A stretch of 64,000 nt of DNA from Alcaligenes endophyticus (GCF_026344035.1 NZ_JAPKND010000009.1:104621-168620); one strand, 5' to 3'; positions 33,018 through 42,730 are shown, counted from the stretch's first letter. Notes: a model not told the origin generated them from the letters alone. A program made the numbers and translations.

Positions 33018-33185
33018 ATGGCATTACCAAGGTTCTTGTACGGGGATCCATCCAATCACATCGACCACATACGCAAAGAGCGCAAGAAATACGAGGCACG
33101 GCAGCCCGCAGCCAAACGAGAGCAGGCGCGTGAGGGATTAAAGGCTTTGTTTGGGGAGGGAGAGCGTGCAAAGGTACGACGCTGA
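33018..33185 (+). CDS. Small basic phage protein
   Basis: 55 residues from the ATG at 33018, two bases after the DUF1064 stop, with GGGAGG ahead. It is a charged helical protein (SNHIDHIRKERKKYEARQ, REGLKALFGEGERAKVRR). It overlaps the next gene by 20 bp. No family is recognised. Confidence 0.6.
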   Translation: MALPRFLYGDPSNHIDHIRKERKKYEARQPAAKREQAREGLKALFGEGERAKVRR

Positions 33186-33534
33186 TTCGATTCTATGGAA
33201 CTGGGCTCGTTGGTGCGCTTCCGGTGAGCGCGTGGGAAATATGCTTGATGTGGTGCCATATTGCGATGAAGAGGAGGCGTCCAAGCCAGCGGTGAATACG
33301 GAGCAGGCGGAGCATGTGGATCGATTGCACAAAGAGCTTCCGCACCATGAAGGGATGATCGTTACTGCTGAATACCCACAACGCCACAAGCGCTTTGCTG
33401 GTCTGCCTGCACGCCAGCGCAGGGAGGGGGCGCAGCGGTGGATTAAGGATGTGACAGGGCTGTGGATTAGAGAAGCAGAGTACAAGCTGTATCTGGGATT
33501 GTTTAAAGAATTGGTGTGTAGGGAGGTGGCATGA
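33166..33534 (+). CDS. Phage protein at the late-regulator position (possibly antitermination-like)
   Basis: 122 residues from a GTG at 33166 (GGGAGGGAG lies ahead). It begins ADSILWNWARWCASGERV, and the end (RWIKDVTGLWIREAEYKLYLGLFKEL) looks like a helical DNA-binding or sigma-like domain. The N-terminal W-N-W-A-R-W and the place at the end of the early right operon resemble Q-type antiterminators or DUF1133 proteins, but I cannot assign it to either. It may switch on the late genes. Confidence 0.5.
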   Translation: MQRYDADSILWNWARWCASGERVGNMLDVVPYCDEEEASKPAVNTEQAEHVDRLHKELPHHEGMIVTAEYPQRHKRFAGLPARQRREGAQRWIKDVTGLWIREAEYKLYLGLFKELVCREVA

Positions 33535-33833
33535 AATACGCTAGAGAGGTTATTGCATTGATGGGGGCTCACCCTGATCGAAGGTTCCGAATGGCAGAAA
33601 TAGTGCGTTATGTTGACCCTAAAGCTACTGGCTCAACTCGACAGCGTATTCGCAATGGTGTTCTGCGAGTAATAGAGTCCTTAGAAGAGAATGGATGCCT
33701 CGAAATCGAGCCAGCAGCGCTTCGAGGAGGATTTGCTACTTATGTATGGCGAAAAGTGCCACATGTGGTTCTACCAAAGCGCCACGGGAAGTGCCATAAT
33801 AACAGCAAGCACAATTGTGCCTATAGGATTTGA
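33531..33833 (+). CDS. Small winged-helix phage protein
   Basis: 100 residues, coupled by ATGA. The first 75 look like a winged helix (FRMAEIVRYVDPKATGSTRQRIRNGVL, ENGCLEIEPA). The last 20 are basic and Cys/His-containing (RHGKCHNNSKHNC). It is the last gene before the terminator at 33839, which closes the early right operon. Confidence 0.6.
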   Translation: MKYAREVIALMGAHPDRRFRMAEIVRYVDPKATGSTRQRIRNGVLRVIESLEENGCLEIEPAALRGGFATYVWRKVPHVVLPKRHGKCHNNSKHNCAYRI

Positions 33834-33838
33834 AGCAG

Positions 33839-33869
33839 CCCGCCAGTCGAAAGATTGAGCGGGTTTTTT
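33839..33869 (+). terminator. Terminator of the early right operon
   Basis: Stem CCCGC/GCGGG with a 15-base loop and six T residues. It is six bases after the last early gene and ahead of the cargo genes. Confidence 0.75.
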
Positions 33870-34085
33870 GTGGCTGACGAGTCAGGGTAGGTGGCGCGGA
33901 TAAGGAAGGAGGCAACCGCAGCGGTGGATGTGCAGGTGAGTAAACGGATACACGAAATCGGTGCAAATTGCTACGTTACTTGATACATTGGAAGTGGGTG
34001 AATAGCGCCCGTAGGTTTTATAAAGAATTGCCAAGGCTTGTGTTTTTATATTTGATCGACAACCCAGTTTAAAAAAGAAGGTGTC

Positions 34086-34472
34086 ATGAAATTTAATAAC
34101 TTAATTATGGCTGCTTTACTTGCTGGACTCGCAATACCAGCTCAAGCGCGAGAAGTTGCATGCCAGCGCAAGGTGGATTCAATACAAAGACAGTTAGAGC
34201 ACGCCAATCGCGCTGGAAACTATCATCGTGTTCGTGGGCTAGAAAGGGCTTTAGTAAGCACGAAATCTAACTGCACAGATGCTGGCTTAGTTACTCAGAA
34301 AAGAAAGGATATTAGGGAGCAGCAGGAAGATATTAAGGAAGTTCAGGAAGAGATAGAGGAAAAAAAGCGCGAAGGTCGACACGATAAAGTCCCCAGGCTA
34401 GAGAGAAAACTGCAACGGGAGCAGGATAAGCTAAGCCAGCTTCAAAGTGAGCTCCATGACTTAGAGAGCTGA
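34086..34472 (+). CDS. DUF1090 periplasmic protein
   Basis: 128 residues. A signal peptide (MKFNNLIMAALLAGLAIPAQA) precedes a Cys-x-(R)-K-V-D-S-I-Q-R-Q-L start, a second Cys and a long charged coiled coil (about 75-125: EQQEDIKEVQEEIEEKKREG). This is the DUF1090 (YqjC-like) layout. The function of the family is unknown. It is a cargo gene of host type between the early operon terminator and the sulfate-transporter gene. Confidence 0.8.
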   Translation: MKFNNLIMAALLAGLAIPAQAREVACQRKVDSIQRQLEHANRAGNYHRVRGLERALVSTKSNCTDAGLVTQKRKDIREQQEDIKEVQEEIEEKKREGRHDKVPRLERKLQREQDKLSQLQSELHDLES

Positions 34473-34825
34473 TTTTTCTGTGTGGTGATAGACGTACAAA
34501 CGAGGTGGTTGCGCCTGCGCACGCATAAAAATTTATTTTTAGCCGCCTGGAGGGGGACGGTTTTTGTGAGTGTTTAAAAATGCGTCATTTAGCCTGACAG
34601 GCTAGTGATCTCTCCGAAATCCGTAAAGTTTTGCTTTATCTGGTATGTTAGACTAAGGCCACTTCCTCAATCCTAAACTTTATATACCCATGTAAATAAC
34701 TGCTACCTGCTTGTTCTCACATTTCTTTCGTTGATGAAGCACAGCGGGTGGCATCGTGGCGTCTCGGTTTAGTCTCTACCTAATTCCTTTAAGTCTTGTC
34801 ACTCGCCGTGCAGATAGGAATCTGC
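34473..34825. other. 353-bp spacer, no gene
   Basis: No coding sequence is supported. The stretch 34526-34570 is AT-rich and then holds a G-run (ctggagggggacgg); 34595-34615 has a short hairpin (agcctgacaggct). The final 20 bp contain GATAGGAA, the ribosome site of the SulP gene. Its own promoter is probably here, but no strong consensus pair was found. Confidence 0.5.
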
Positions 34826-36286
34826 ATGTTGAATTTGAAATCCATCTGGTTTTTTAATGCCCGTAGAGACATAGTCTCGGGCTTACTGGTAGCTTTAGCT
34901 CTAATTCCCGAGGCTATCGCTTTTTCTATTATTGCTGGCGTAGATCCTAAGGTTGGACTCTATGCTTCTTTTAGTATTGCAACAATTATTGCTTTTGTTG
35001 GTGGCAGGCCAGGGATGATTTCTGCTGCGACCGGAGCGATGGCGTTAGTGGTGGTAACGCTGGTTAAAGATCACGGTTTGCAGTACTTGTTAGCGGCTAC
35101 TATTCTGGCGGGCATAATACAAGTAGTAGCTGGTGCGGTCGGATTTGGTAGGCTAATGAAGTTTGTGTCACGCTCTGTTGTGACTGGCTTCGTCAATGCA
35201 TTGGCCATTCTAATTTTTATGGCCCAACTTCCGGAACTAACTAATGTTACCTGGCACGTTTACGCGCTGACAGCAGCTGGCTTGGTTATTATTTATCTGC
35301 TGCCGCGTGTAAGTAATGTACTTCCATCACCGCTCGTATCGATTGTCCTGTTAACCGCCGTTACCCTTGCCTTAGGGATAGAGGTGAGAACAGTTAGTGA
35401 TATGGGCACTTTACCGGATTCTTTGCCGGTGTTTTTGCTGCCAAACATTCCGCTGAGCTTAGAGACGCTATTAATTATCTTGCCGTACTCTGTGTCACTA
35501 GCAATAGTTGGCCTCTTGGAGTCCTTGATGACTGCGTCAATTGTTGATGACATGACCGACACGCCAAGCAATAAGAATAGAGAGTGCCTAGGTCAAGGTA
35601 CAGCAAACATTATTACGGGCTTTCTAGGTGGGATGGCAGGCTGCGCCATGATAGGCCAGTCAGTTATCAATGTGAGGGCTGGTGGCAGAGGCAGGCTTTC
35701 TACGCTCTGTGCTGGAGTGTTTCTTCTCATCTTAATTGTGTTTTTTGGTGAGTGGGTGGGGATGATACCGATGGCTGCATTAGTAGCGGTCATGATTATG
35801 GTGTCTATAGGCACCTTTGATTGGAGGTCGTTAAATACTTTAGTTACGCACCCTAAAAGCTCCAGCGTTGTGATGGTAGCAACCGTCATCGTTACGGTAT
35901 GGACACATGATCTGTCTAAGGGCGTGCTAACAGGCGTGTTGTTATCAGCTGTGTTTTTTGCAAATAAAGTTGTTAGTGTAGTAAGCGTATATAACTACTT
36001 AGGTGACGAAGGGAAGTCCAGGATATACAAGATCAAGGGGCAGCTATTTTTTGCCTCTGCAAATCAAGTGATTGATGAGATAGATTTAAATGAGCCGATA
36101 CCAGAAATATTTCTTGATTTTTCTGATGCGCATGTATGGGATATAACAGCAGTAGAAACTATCGAGAGAATACATACCAAGCTCAGCGCCAAGGGTGTTT
36201 CAGTGAAAATCCTCGGACTAAATGAAAAATCCCACCGAACGATTCTTCAATTGGCTGATGAGCCGAAGAAGCTTTTGACAGCCTAG
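34826..36286 (+). CDS. SulP-family inorganic anion transporter with STAS domain
   Basis: 486 residues from the ATG at 34826, with AGGAA ahead. The transporter half has the SulP blocks [47 protein letters not shown] and [14 protein letters not shown], with about 11-12 membrane segments. The C-terminal STAS domain has [14 protein letters not shown]. It would import sulfate, bicarbonate or another anion; the substrate is not predictable. A full-size host-type transporter inside a prophage, directly before terminase, is unusual cargo. A terminator follows within 10 bp. Confidence 0.92.
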   Translation: MLNLKSIWFFNARRDIVSGLLVALALIPEAIAFSIIAGVDPKVGLYASFSIATIIAFVGGRPGMISAATGAMALVVVTLVKDHGLQYLLAATILAGIIQVVAGAVGFGRLMKFVSRSVVTGFVNALAILIFMAQLPELTNVTWHVYALTAAGLVIIYLLPRVSNVLPSPLVSIVLLTAVTLALGIEVRTVSDMGTLPDSLPVFLLPNIPLSLETLLIILPYSVSLAIVGLLESLMTASIVDDMTDTPSNKNRECLGQGTANIITGFLGGMAGCAMIGQSVINVRAGGRGRLSTLCAGVFLLILIVFFGEWVGMIPMAALVAVMIMVSIGTFDWRSLNTLVTHPKSSSVVMVATVIVTVWTHDLSKGVLTGVLLSAVFFANKVVSVVSVYNYLGDEGKSRIYKIKGQLFFASANQVIDEIDLNEPIPEIFLDFSDAHVWDITAVETIERIHTKLSAKGVSVKILGLNEKSHRTILQLADEPKKLLTA

Positions 36287-36294
36287 ACACACAA

Positions 36295-36314
36295 CCGCCT
36301 TCGGGCGGCTTTTT
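36295..36314 (+). terminator. Terminator after the SulP gene
   Basis: CCGCC-TTCG-GGCGG with a stable tetraloop and CTTTTT. It separates the cargo genes from the packaging genes. Confidence 0.85.
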
Positions 36315-36366
36315 ATTGCGTACTTTTTACCATTTATTCAAAACACCCCATGAATGAGGTGCTGAC

Positions 36367-36885
36367 ATGGCCCTATGTGGCGCAAAGACGCGCAGCGGGG
36401 AGCCATGTAAGCGCCATGCGGTGCCGGGGTCCAAGCGCTGTAAATTACACGGAGGTGGTGCTAGTAGAGCCAATAAGGGCAACAAGCACGCCGTGACACC
36501 AGGGAGCATTTACTCCCGCTATTACACCGAAGAAGAAAAACTAGTCGCCGACCAGATAGAACTGGGCAAGGTCGATGAAGAACTACGCCTGACGCGGATA
36601 CGCCTGATGCGTGCGTTAGATCGTGAGGCTGAGCACGGCCACACCTTAGAGCTTGATAGCGAGAAGCGCGAGCCGGTCATCATTGATGGCGTAGTGGTTG
36701 CCGGTGCCGAGCAAGTAACTACAACGAGCAAGGTGCGCGACTACCCGGCGCTTATAGATAAGCTGACGGCTCGTATTGAGAGCTTGGAGCGTACGCGAGT
36801 AGAGTTGCTAAAAGCTGAAAAGGCGGGCGGCGGCAAAGACGAGGCAGAGTTACTGCAGGAACTGATAGGACGGCTACCAGCATGA
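36367..36885 (+). CDS. Terminase small subunit-like protein (HGGXTG type)
   Basis: 172 residues. The N-terminal Cys/His cluster CGAKTRSGEPCKRHAV, then GSKRCKLHGGG is the HGGXTG motif found in proteins encoded just before terminase large subunits. The rest is helical with a late coiled coil. It should recognise phage DNA for packaging. It overlaps terL by ATGA. Confidence 0.8.
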   Translation: MALCGAKTRSGEPCKRHAVPGSKRCKLHGGGASRANKGNKHAVTPGSIYSRYYTEEEKLVADQIELGKVDEELRLTRIRLMRALDREAEHGHTLELDSEKREPVIIDGVVVAGAEQVTTTSKVRDYPALIDKLTARIESLERTRVELLKAEKAGGGKDEAELLQELIGRLPA

Positions 36886-38204
36886 TGCAAACAGGCAATC
36901 TTTTATTGGATAGACAGTTGGCCCGCTGGTATCACCTCAAGCCCCATCCCGTTCAGTTGGCATTATTGCAGGCTGTGCCTAGCGGCATACGGTTCCCCTT
37001 GGTACCAGCCGGTAGGCGTTCAGGCAAGACGGAGCGATTTAAGCGCTTCTTGGTGAAGCAAGCTAATAAAGTAGCAGGGCAGTATTTTGCAGCAGCCCCA
37101 ACGCATGACCAAGCAAAGAAGATCTTTTGGGATGACCTAAAGGCCTTTACGCTTTCGAGCATGCACAAGAGACGGCCCAGTGAGTCGGATCGCATTATCT
37201 ATATGCCCAATGGCAGTGAACTGCATGTTATAGGGTTGGATAAGCCCCAGAGGATTGAAGGTATCCCTTGGAAGGGGGGTGGCATTGATGAATTTGCTGA
37301 CGTAAAGCCCGATGCGTGGGAAGCGAATATCTTGCCTGCGTTAAACACCGTTAACCCAATGGATCCAGAGTACCGGGCATGGTGCTGGCTGCTTGGGGTG
37401 CCCGATGGGCTAAACCATTATTACGATCTATGTAGTGCCGCGGAAGCGGGTACAAATCCAGACTTTGCTGTGTTCCATTGGAAGTCGGCTGAAATTCTGC
37501 CTGATGACGTGATTGCTGCGATGAAGCGCGCTATGTCAGAGAAGCAGTTTAGGCAGGAGTTTGAGGCTTCGTTCGAGACCGCGGCTGGCAGGATCTACGA
37601 GGATTACGGTAAAGCCAACCACACCAAAGAGCGCATTCAACCTCATGAGGCATTGATGTGGATGCATGACCAGAACTACACGCCGTTATCGTCGGCTGTT
37701 GGGGTACGCAGAGGTGCTGCTCTGTATCTATTGGATGAAATAGTGTTAACCAGTGCTGTATCGCGACAATCAGCCGAGGAATTTGTCGAAAAGTTTAAGA
37801 GCCACCAAAACAAGGTGGTTTTTTTATATGGTGACCCAGCCGGTCGAGCAGGCGAAAAGCACGGGCATGCATCTGACTATACCGATATTGAGGGCGTGCT
37901 AAGACGCAATGGCTGGAAAGCGATCAGGAAGGTAAAACCCGCACACCCAGCCATTAAAGATAGGCAGAACGCCGTTAGGGCCAAGATCAAAAGTGCCGAT
38001 GGAAACATATCACTGTATGTAAACCCAGTAACGGCAAAATGGTGTGATAAAGGCCTAGCTACTGTCCAGCTTAAAGAGGGTTCGAGCTTTCAAGAAGATG
38101 ACAAAAACAAATATCAACATATCACCACTGCTATTGGGTACTGCGTGGATTATGAATGGCCGATGGCGAGGGCTACGGTTGTACAAAGGGCATTAGAGAT
38201 ATGA
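36882..38204 (+). CDS. Terminase large subunit
   Basis: 440 residues. Walker A is PAGRRSGKTERFK (about 38-50), and the ATPase core continues with IEGIPWKGGGIDEFADV (Walker B and the following acidic residues). The nuclease half has FLYGDPAGRAGEKHG, a D-P motif of the RNase H fold, and late acidic residues. It cuts and pumps DNA into the procapsid. Coupled by ATGA on both sides. The packaging type (cos or pac) cannot be told. Confidence 0.9.
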   Translation: MMQTGNLLLDRQLARWYHLKPHPVQLALLQAVPSGIRFPLVPAGRRSGKTERFKRFLVKQANKVAGQYFAAAPTHDQAKKIFWDDLKAFTLSSMHKRRPSESDRIIYMPNGSELHVIGLDKPQRIEGIPWKGGGIDEFADVKPDAWEANILPALNTVNPMDPEYRAWCWLLGVPDGLNHYYDLCSAAEAGTNPDFAVFHWKSAEILPDDVIAAMKRAMSEKQFRQEFEASFETAAGRIYEDYGKANHTKERIQPHEALMWMHDQNYTPLSSAVGVRRGAALYLLDEIVLTSAVSRQSAEEFVEKFKSHQNKVVFLYGDPAGRAGEKHGHASDYTDIEGVLRRNGWKAIRKVKPAHPAIKDRQNAVRAKIKSADGNISLYVNPVTAKWCDKGLATVQLKEGSSFQEDDKNKYQHITTAIGYCVDYEWPMARATVVQRALEI

Positions 38205-39646
38205 GCAACACTGATCAAGTGGACTATGTACTGCCAGCAGTCGAGGCAATGGCTAAGAATTGGGCCGTTGTTGATGATTTGCGGGGCGGCACGCTGTCTA
38301 TGCGCGGCAAAAAGGAGAAATATCTACCTAAGCGCCGCCTAGAGACAGATCAGGATTATGAGGCCCGAATCAATGCCGCCACGCTATATCCAGCCTTTAC
38401 AGATGCTGTGGCGTCAATGGTTGGACGAGTGTTTACCAAGCCGGTAAAGCTTGGCGACAATTTGCCTGCGCGTTTATTGGGCCTGATGGAAGACGTTGAT
38501 ACAGAGGACCGTAACCTGCATGCCTTTGCTCGTGACTGGATGGACGACGCTGTTGCCTATGGTTTAAGTCATGTGTTGGTGGATATGCCCCAACACAATG
38601 CTAAAACCCAAGCGGAGGAACTGGCGCTAGGTGTACGACCTTATGGGGTGCTCGTAAAGCACAATCAAATACTGGGCTGGAAAACGACGAAGCAAGGTGG
38701 CAACGTCGTATTGTCCGAGGTCCGTATCCGTGAAACCGTCACTGAGGAGTCAGGTAAGTACGGCGTTGAGGAAATAGAGCAGGTTCGCGTTCTACGCATC
38801 GGCAGCTATGAAGTGCACCGTAAGGGCAAAGATGGCTGGTACTTGCATGATGAAGGGGCGACAGGCTTGAGCCGCATACCGCTAGTGACGCTGTACGCGA
38901 ATCGTACTGGCTTCATGCTTGCTGTGCCGCCTTTACTTGAGCTAGCTTGGTTGAACGTAAAGCACTGGCAAAAGCAAAGCAGCCTAGACAGTTTGATTGA
39001 GACGGCGTGTGTGCCTATTTTGGCTACGATAGGAGTGCAACCCAAGTACGATGAAAATGGCAATGAGGTGCCAGGCATCATTATTGGGGCCAAGTCCGGT
39101 ATTGACCTGCCCGAGGGTGGCGACATGAAGTATGTCGAGCACTCAGGGGCAGCCATTAGCTCAGGCAAAGAGGACCTTGAGGCGTTAGAGGAACAGATGC
39201 GAGTGGCAGGCGGTCAGCTGCTCAAGCCTGATACGCAGGTCATGACGGCCGCACAGTCCGAGGCAGAAAACGCCAAGGAGATAAGTCGTTTAGGCATGAT
39301 TGCACAGAACCTTGAGGACTCTATTGACCAGATGATTGGCCTAATGGCTGAATGGATGGGTAATACGATTGAGTCTGGAAATGTCCAAGTGCACGTCAAT
39401 TTGGATCCTGATTTTGCGCCAGTGGAGAGCATGAATGTATTGATCAATATGTTTAATGCTGGCTTGCTCAGTAAACAGGGTCTATTTAACGAGGCTAAGC
39501 GTCGTGGGTTGATCTCGGATGACGCAACATGGGAAGAAGAGCAGGAGCGCATTGAGTCTCAAGGGCCTGATGCGAGCGAAGTGGTGCGCCTGATGGCCCA
39601 GTTCCGCGCGGAGCAGGCAAAAAGCCCTGAGGGCGTTGAGCCATGA
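38201..39646 (+). CDS. Portal protein (DUF4055 type)
   Basis: 481 residues from the ATG at 38201, which overlaps the terminase stop. Features of DUF4055 portals: YEARINAATLYPAFTDAV, SHVLVDMPQ, IPLVTLYANRTG, LLELAWLNVKHWQKQSS and the helical end with MIGLMAEWMG. It forms the dodecameric portal at the head-tail vertex. Confidence 0.88.
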   Translation: MSNTDQVDYVLPAVEAMAKNWAVVDDLRGGTLSMRGKKEKYLPKRRLETDQDYEARINAATLYPAFTDAVASMVGRVFTKPVKLGDNLPARLLGLMEDVDTEDRNLHAFARDWMDDAVAYGLSHVLVDMPQHNAKTQAEELALGVRPYGVLVKHNQILGWKTTKQGGNVVLSEVRIRETVTEESGKYGVEEIEQVRVLRIGSYEVHRKGKDGWYLHDEGATGLSRIPLVTLYANRTGFMLAVPPLLELAWLNVKHWQKQSSLDSLIETACVPILATIGVQPKYDENGNEVPGIIIGAKSGIDLPEGGDMKYVEHSGAAISSGKEDLEALEEQMRVAGGQLLKPDTQVMTAAQSEAENAKEISRLGMIAQNLEDSIDQMIGLMAEWMGNTIESGNVQVHVNLDPDFAPVESMNVLINMFNAGLLSKQGLFNEAKRRGLISDDATWEEEQERIESQGPDASEVVRLMAQFRAEQAKSPEGVEP

Positions 39647-40719
39647 GTATTGATAAACGATTGGCCGAGTTATTTACCGATGCCAATATTGAGGCTCTAC
39701 GCTTTGCGGCAGGCCAGCAGATGGTGACTGAGCAAGAGGTAAGACGTTTGATGGCACGCTTAGAGCGTTTGCTTAAGAACGCCGACTTGTTTCACGCTTC
39801 CGATGTGGAGTTCTTGATCAAAGAAGCCACAAAGCTCATTAACCAAGGCTATAAGGAAATATCCGCAGAGCAAGTCATGCAGATGCGCGGATTTGCGCCG
39901 TTAGCCGCCTCGGGTGCCGTAGAGTCTGTTAATGCAGCAGTAGGTATCAGCTTGCTCAATAGGCCTAGAAAGCTCGGGCTAGACGTTTCTAAGCTACTTA
40001 TTGATGGCGCTCCTTCGGCTGATTGGTGGGCAGGGCAAGCCTATAGCGTACAAAAGCGCTTTGCCCGTGTGGTTCGTAGTGGCTTTGTCCGAGGATTAAC
40101 TACCGAGAAGATTGCTCAAGCGCTGGTGGGAAAATTGCAGGATGAGGACGCTTTGCCTGGTGAAGGCATGCAAGAGATAGCCTTGCGCGATGCACGTTCG
40201 TTGGTGCATACGAGCATTCAAACCGTGGCCAGCGCATCTAGGCGTGAGGCCTTCAGGCAAAATGCTGACATTGTTATTGGTATTCGGCAGATTAGCACCC
40301 TAGATAGCCACACAACCTTGCAATGCCAAGCGCGCGATCAAAAGGAGTGGTCTATTGAGTGGGATGATGACGGCACGATGATTGCCACGCCGGTAGACCA
40401 CAAAATACCGTACTTAAACGGGGTTCCTGTTCACTGGGGTTGCAGGAGTGTAGAGACTAGCGTCTTGAAGCCGCTCACGATAAACGGCGTGACATTACCT
40501 AGCTTTCGTACATCAAAGCGAGCCAGTGCGGATGGGCCGGTGGATTCAAGCCTGACATTTGAGCAGTGGCTTGAGACAAAGGACGAGGCGTATCAGAACG
40601 AGTCCTTAGGCAAGGGTAGGGCCGAATTGTGGCGTGCAGGCAAGATTACCTTGTCTGATTTACTGGATTTACGGGGCAACCCACTAACGCTGGAGCAGTT
40701 GCGGGAAAAGTACGCATAG
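39643..40719 (+). CDS. Phage head morphogenesis protein (SPP1 gp7 / Mu gpF type)
   Basis: 358 residues. The domain AQALVGKLQDE, RSLVHTSIQTVASASRREAF, STLDSHTTLQCQARD and HWGCRSVE is that of minor head proteins. It probably enters the head with the portal and helps assembly. ATGA-coupled to the portal gene, with a terminator 18 bp downstream. Confidence 0.88.
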   Translation: MSIDKRLAELFTDANIEALRFAAGQQMVTEQEVRRLMARLERLLKNADLFHASDVEFLIKEATKLINQGYKEISAEQVMQMRGFAPLAASGAVESVNAAVGISLLNRPRKLGLDVSKLLIDGAPSADWWAGQAYSVQKRFARVVRSGFVRGLTTEKIAQALVGKLQDEDALPGEGMQEIALRDARSLVHTSIQTVASASRREAFRQNADIVIGIRQISTLDSHTTLQCQARDQKEWSIEWDDDGTMIATPVDHKIPYLNGVPVHWGCRSVETSVLKPLTINGVTLPSFRTSKRASADGPVDSSLTFEQWLETKDEAYQNESLGKGRAELWRAGKITLSDLLDLRGNPLTLEQLREKYA

Positions 40720-40736
40720 GCACAGCAAAGCAGATT

Positions 40737-40768
40737 AGCCGCTTCAGGAGACTGAGGCGGCTTTTTTA
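40737..40768 (+). terminator. Terminator after the head morphogenesis gene
   Basis: AGCCGC...GCGGCT with inner pairing of TTCAG and CTGAG around GAGA, then seven T residues. It ends or weakens the packaging transcript before the scaffold gene. Confidence 0.8.
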
Positions 40769-40824
40769 TTGCCTGCAGTCTGGATAGGCGGGGCGCATTA
40801 GGCTGGATAGCCAAAGGAATTGAG

Positions 40825-41604
40825 ATGAAATTAAAGCTAGATGAAAACGGTAATGTGGTGCTTCAAGATGGCCACCCAGTGTATGTACACCCAGACGGTA
40901 AAGAGGCACCGTTTGATGCTGCGGCGGCTGTTTCGAAAATTGCCGGGTTAAATCGCGAGGCACAGACACACCGTGAAGCAAAAGAGGCAGTCGAGGCAAA
41001 GATCAAGGCTTTTGAGGGCATTGAGGACGCGGATGCGGCACGTAAGGCCTTAGAAACCATTAAAAACTTGGACGAAGGCCAGCTCGTGACAGCAGGCAAA
41101 GTCGAAGAAATCAAAGCTGCTGCTAAGTCAGCCGCTGAAGCGCAGGTTACGGCAGCCGCTAAAGCCAGCGCCGAGCGTGAAAAGACCCTACAAGGGGAGC
41201 TCGACAAGCTGCAAGGCCAGCTATATAGCGAGGTAATCGGCGGCAACTTCAACCGCTCCAAGTTTATCAATGAAAAGTTCGCCATCCCTGCTGACTTGGT
41301 GCAGGCGCGCTTCGGTCAAGCCTTTAAGGTCGAAGACGGCAAAGTGGTTGCCTATGACCCTGCCGGCAACAAGATATTTAGCCGCAGCCGACCAGGTGAG
41401 GTGGCTGATTTTGACGAGGCGCTAGAGGCCCTAGTTGATCAGTACCCCTACAAGGAGCAAATCCTCAAAGGTTCTCAAGGCTCTGGCTCTGGCGCTCCAT
41501 CAAACGGCGGCGGTGGTGTCGGACAAAAGAAAGGCAACTTTGGCGGCACGCGCGATGAGCGTACAGCAGCCATCGCTGCAAAATATGATTTGCCGCCTGC
41601 ATAA
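40825..41604 (+). CDS. Phage scaffold protein (DUF6651 type)
   Basis: 259 residues. N-terminal block LKLDENGNVVLQDGHPVYV, then a long Ala/Lys/Glu helix (about 30-150), a compact C-terminal domain (NRSKFINEKFAIPADLVQARFG) and a Gly-rich tail. This is the scaffold layout that precedes the capsid gene in this phage type. It shapes the procapsid and leaves before DNA entry. Confidence 0.82.
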   Translation: MKLKLDENGNVVLQDGHPVYVHPDGKEAPFDAAAAVSKIAGLNREAQTHREAKEAVEAKIKAFEGIEDADAARKALETIKNLDEGQLVTAGKVEEIKAAAKSAAEAQVTAAAKASAEREKTLQGELDKLQGQLYSEVIGGNFNRSKFINEKFAIPADLVQARFGQAFKVEDGKVVAYDPAGNKIFSRSRPGEVADFDEALEALVDQYPYKEQILKGSQGSGSGAPSNGGGGVGQKKGNFGGTRDERTAAIAAKYDLPPA

Positions 41605-41626
41605 AGCAGTCGGCTCTTGCTGTGAT

Positions 41627-41689
41627 CTCGGATGGGATTCGGCGCAAGGGGTGGATGCCCCGCAATGGTTATTTCAATGCTCATCCGAG
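41627..41689 (+). ncRNA. Structured RNA leader ahead of the capsid gene
   Basis: CTCGGATG (41627-41634) and CATCCGAG (41682-41689) form a perfect 8-bp closing stem; inside is GGGG-TGGATG-CCCC. The element ends 22 bp before the capsid start. A related sequence (GATGCC, then CCG(C/G)AATGGT) occurs behind the tail tube gene at 45469-45517. It may regulate or protect the abundant capsid message. Confidence 0.5.
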
Positions 41690-41711
41690 CAAAACACATT
41701 AAGGAACTATT

Positions 41712-42698
41712 ATGTCTTTATCCCAGATGCAGGTCTTCAATACATACATCATGCCTGCAACCATCGAAACCCTGGCTCAAATGGTGGGCAAGTTTAACGA
41801 AGCCAGCAATGGTGCCATTCGCCTAACTACCGAAGGCTTTGACGGTGACTTTCTTCAAGAGTCGTTCTTTGCGGCCATTCATTCGGCTCAGCGTCGTGTT
41901 GATCGCTACTCTACAAACAGTGCTGCAACGGCCACCGATCTGACTCAGCTTAAGCATTCCAGCGTAAAAGTGGCAGGAGGCTTTGGCCCGATCCGCTTTG
42001 AGCCTTCGCAATTGACTTGGCTCAACAAACCTACAGCGGAAGGCGTTGAGGTAGCAAGCCGAAACTTTGCCGAAGCCATGATGGCTGACCAGTTGAACAC
42101 GGCTATTTTGGCTCTTGTGGCCGCCATTAGTAATAATGCGAACGTAACTAATGACGTGAGTGCAACTGCTGGTGTCACTTACGCTGCGATGAATGAAGCG
42201 CACGGTAAGTTTGGAGACCACTCTGGCAACTTGGTTGCTCAGATCATGAATGGCACTACCTTTCACAAACTGATTGGCCAAAACCTGAACAATGCGCAGC
42301 AATTATTCCAAGCGCAGAATGTGCGTGTGGTGGATATTCTGGGTAAGGCCGTTGTTGTGACCGATGCTCCAGCACTGTATTCGGCTGCGGTACCCGGTAC
42401 GCCGGATACTCCTGCTAAGTTGCGCGTACTGTCGTTAGCTGAAGGGGCAGCTATTGTGTCTGATGGCTCTGACATCATCAGCAATATTGAAACCTCTAAC
42501 GGTAAAGATCGTATCGAAACCACGATGCAGATTGACTATACCTTTGGCTTAGGTCTCAAAGGCTATGCTTGGGACGAAGTAAATGGCGGGAAATCTCCTT
42601 CTGACGCCAAGCTCGGCACTGGAGCCAATTGGGATAACGTGGCGACCTCCGACAAGCACACCGCAGGTGTTGTCACTATCGGTGATGCAGCTAAGTAA
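41712..42698 (+). CDS. Major capsid protein
   Basis: 328 residues, encoded after the scaffold and preceded by AAGGA. Typical capsid text: IMPATIETLAQMVGKFNEAS, DRYSTNSAATATDLTQLKHSSVKVAGG in short blocks, IRFEPSQLTWLN, and a beta-rich end with GLGLKGYAWD. It should have the HK97 fold and make the icosahedral shell. Confidence 0.88.
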   Translation: MSLSQMQVFNTYIMPATIETLAQMVGKFNEASNGAIRLTTEGFDGDFLQESFFAAIHSAQRRVDRYSTNSAATATDLTQLKHSSVKVAGGFGPIRFEPSQLTWLNKPTAEGVEVASRNFAEAMMADQLNTAILALVAAISNNANVTNDVSATAGVTYAAMNEAHGKFGDHSGNLVAQIMNGTTFHKLIGQNLNNAQQLFQAQNVRVVDILGKAVVVTDAPALYSAAVPGTPDTPAKLRVLSLAEGAAIVSDGSDIISNIETSNGKDRIETTMQIDYTFGLGLKGYAWDEVNGGKSPSDAKLGTGANWDNVATSDKHTAGVVTIGDAAK

Positions 42699-42705
42699 GC
42701 AAATG

Positions 42706-42730
42706 GGGCTGGCCTTTGGGTTGGCCCTTT
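42706..42730 (+). terminator. Terminator after the capsid gene
   Basis: GGGCTGG pairs with TTGGCCC through G-U pairs, with TTTTTT behind. It lies eight bases after the capsid stop. Confidence 0.65.

Noticed and set aside
23060..33900. CRISPR array or phage-encoded spacers
   Set aside because: The only regular repeats are the operators and the iterons, which have no unique spacers of constant length.
34500..34570. A cos site ahead of terminase
   Set aside because: The G-run ctggagggggac looks suggestive, but cohesive ends cannot be recognised without relatives, and the spacer is separated from terminase by the SulP gene.
41465..41797. Open frames in other frames around the scaffold end
   Set aside because: They overlap the scaffold and capsid genes and the RNA element and have no coding character.
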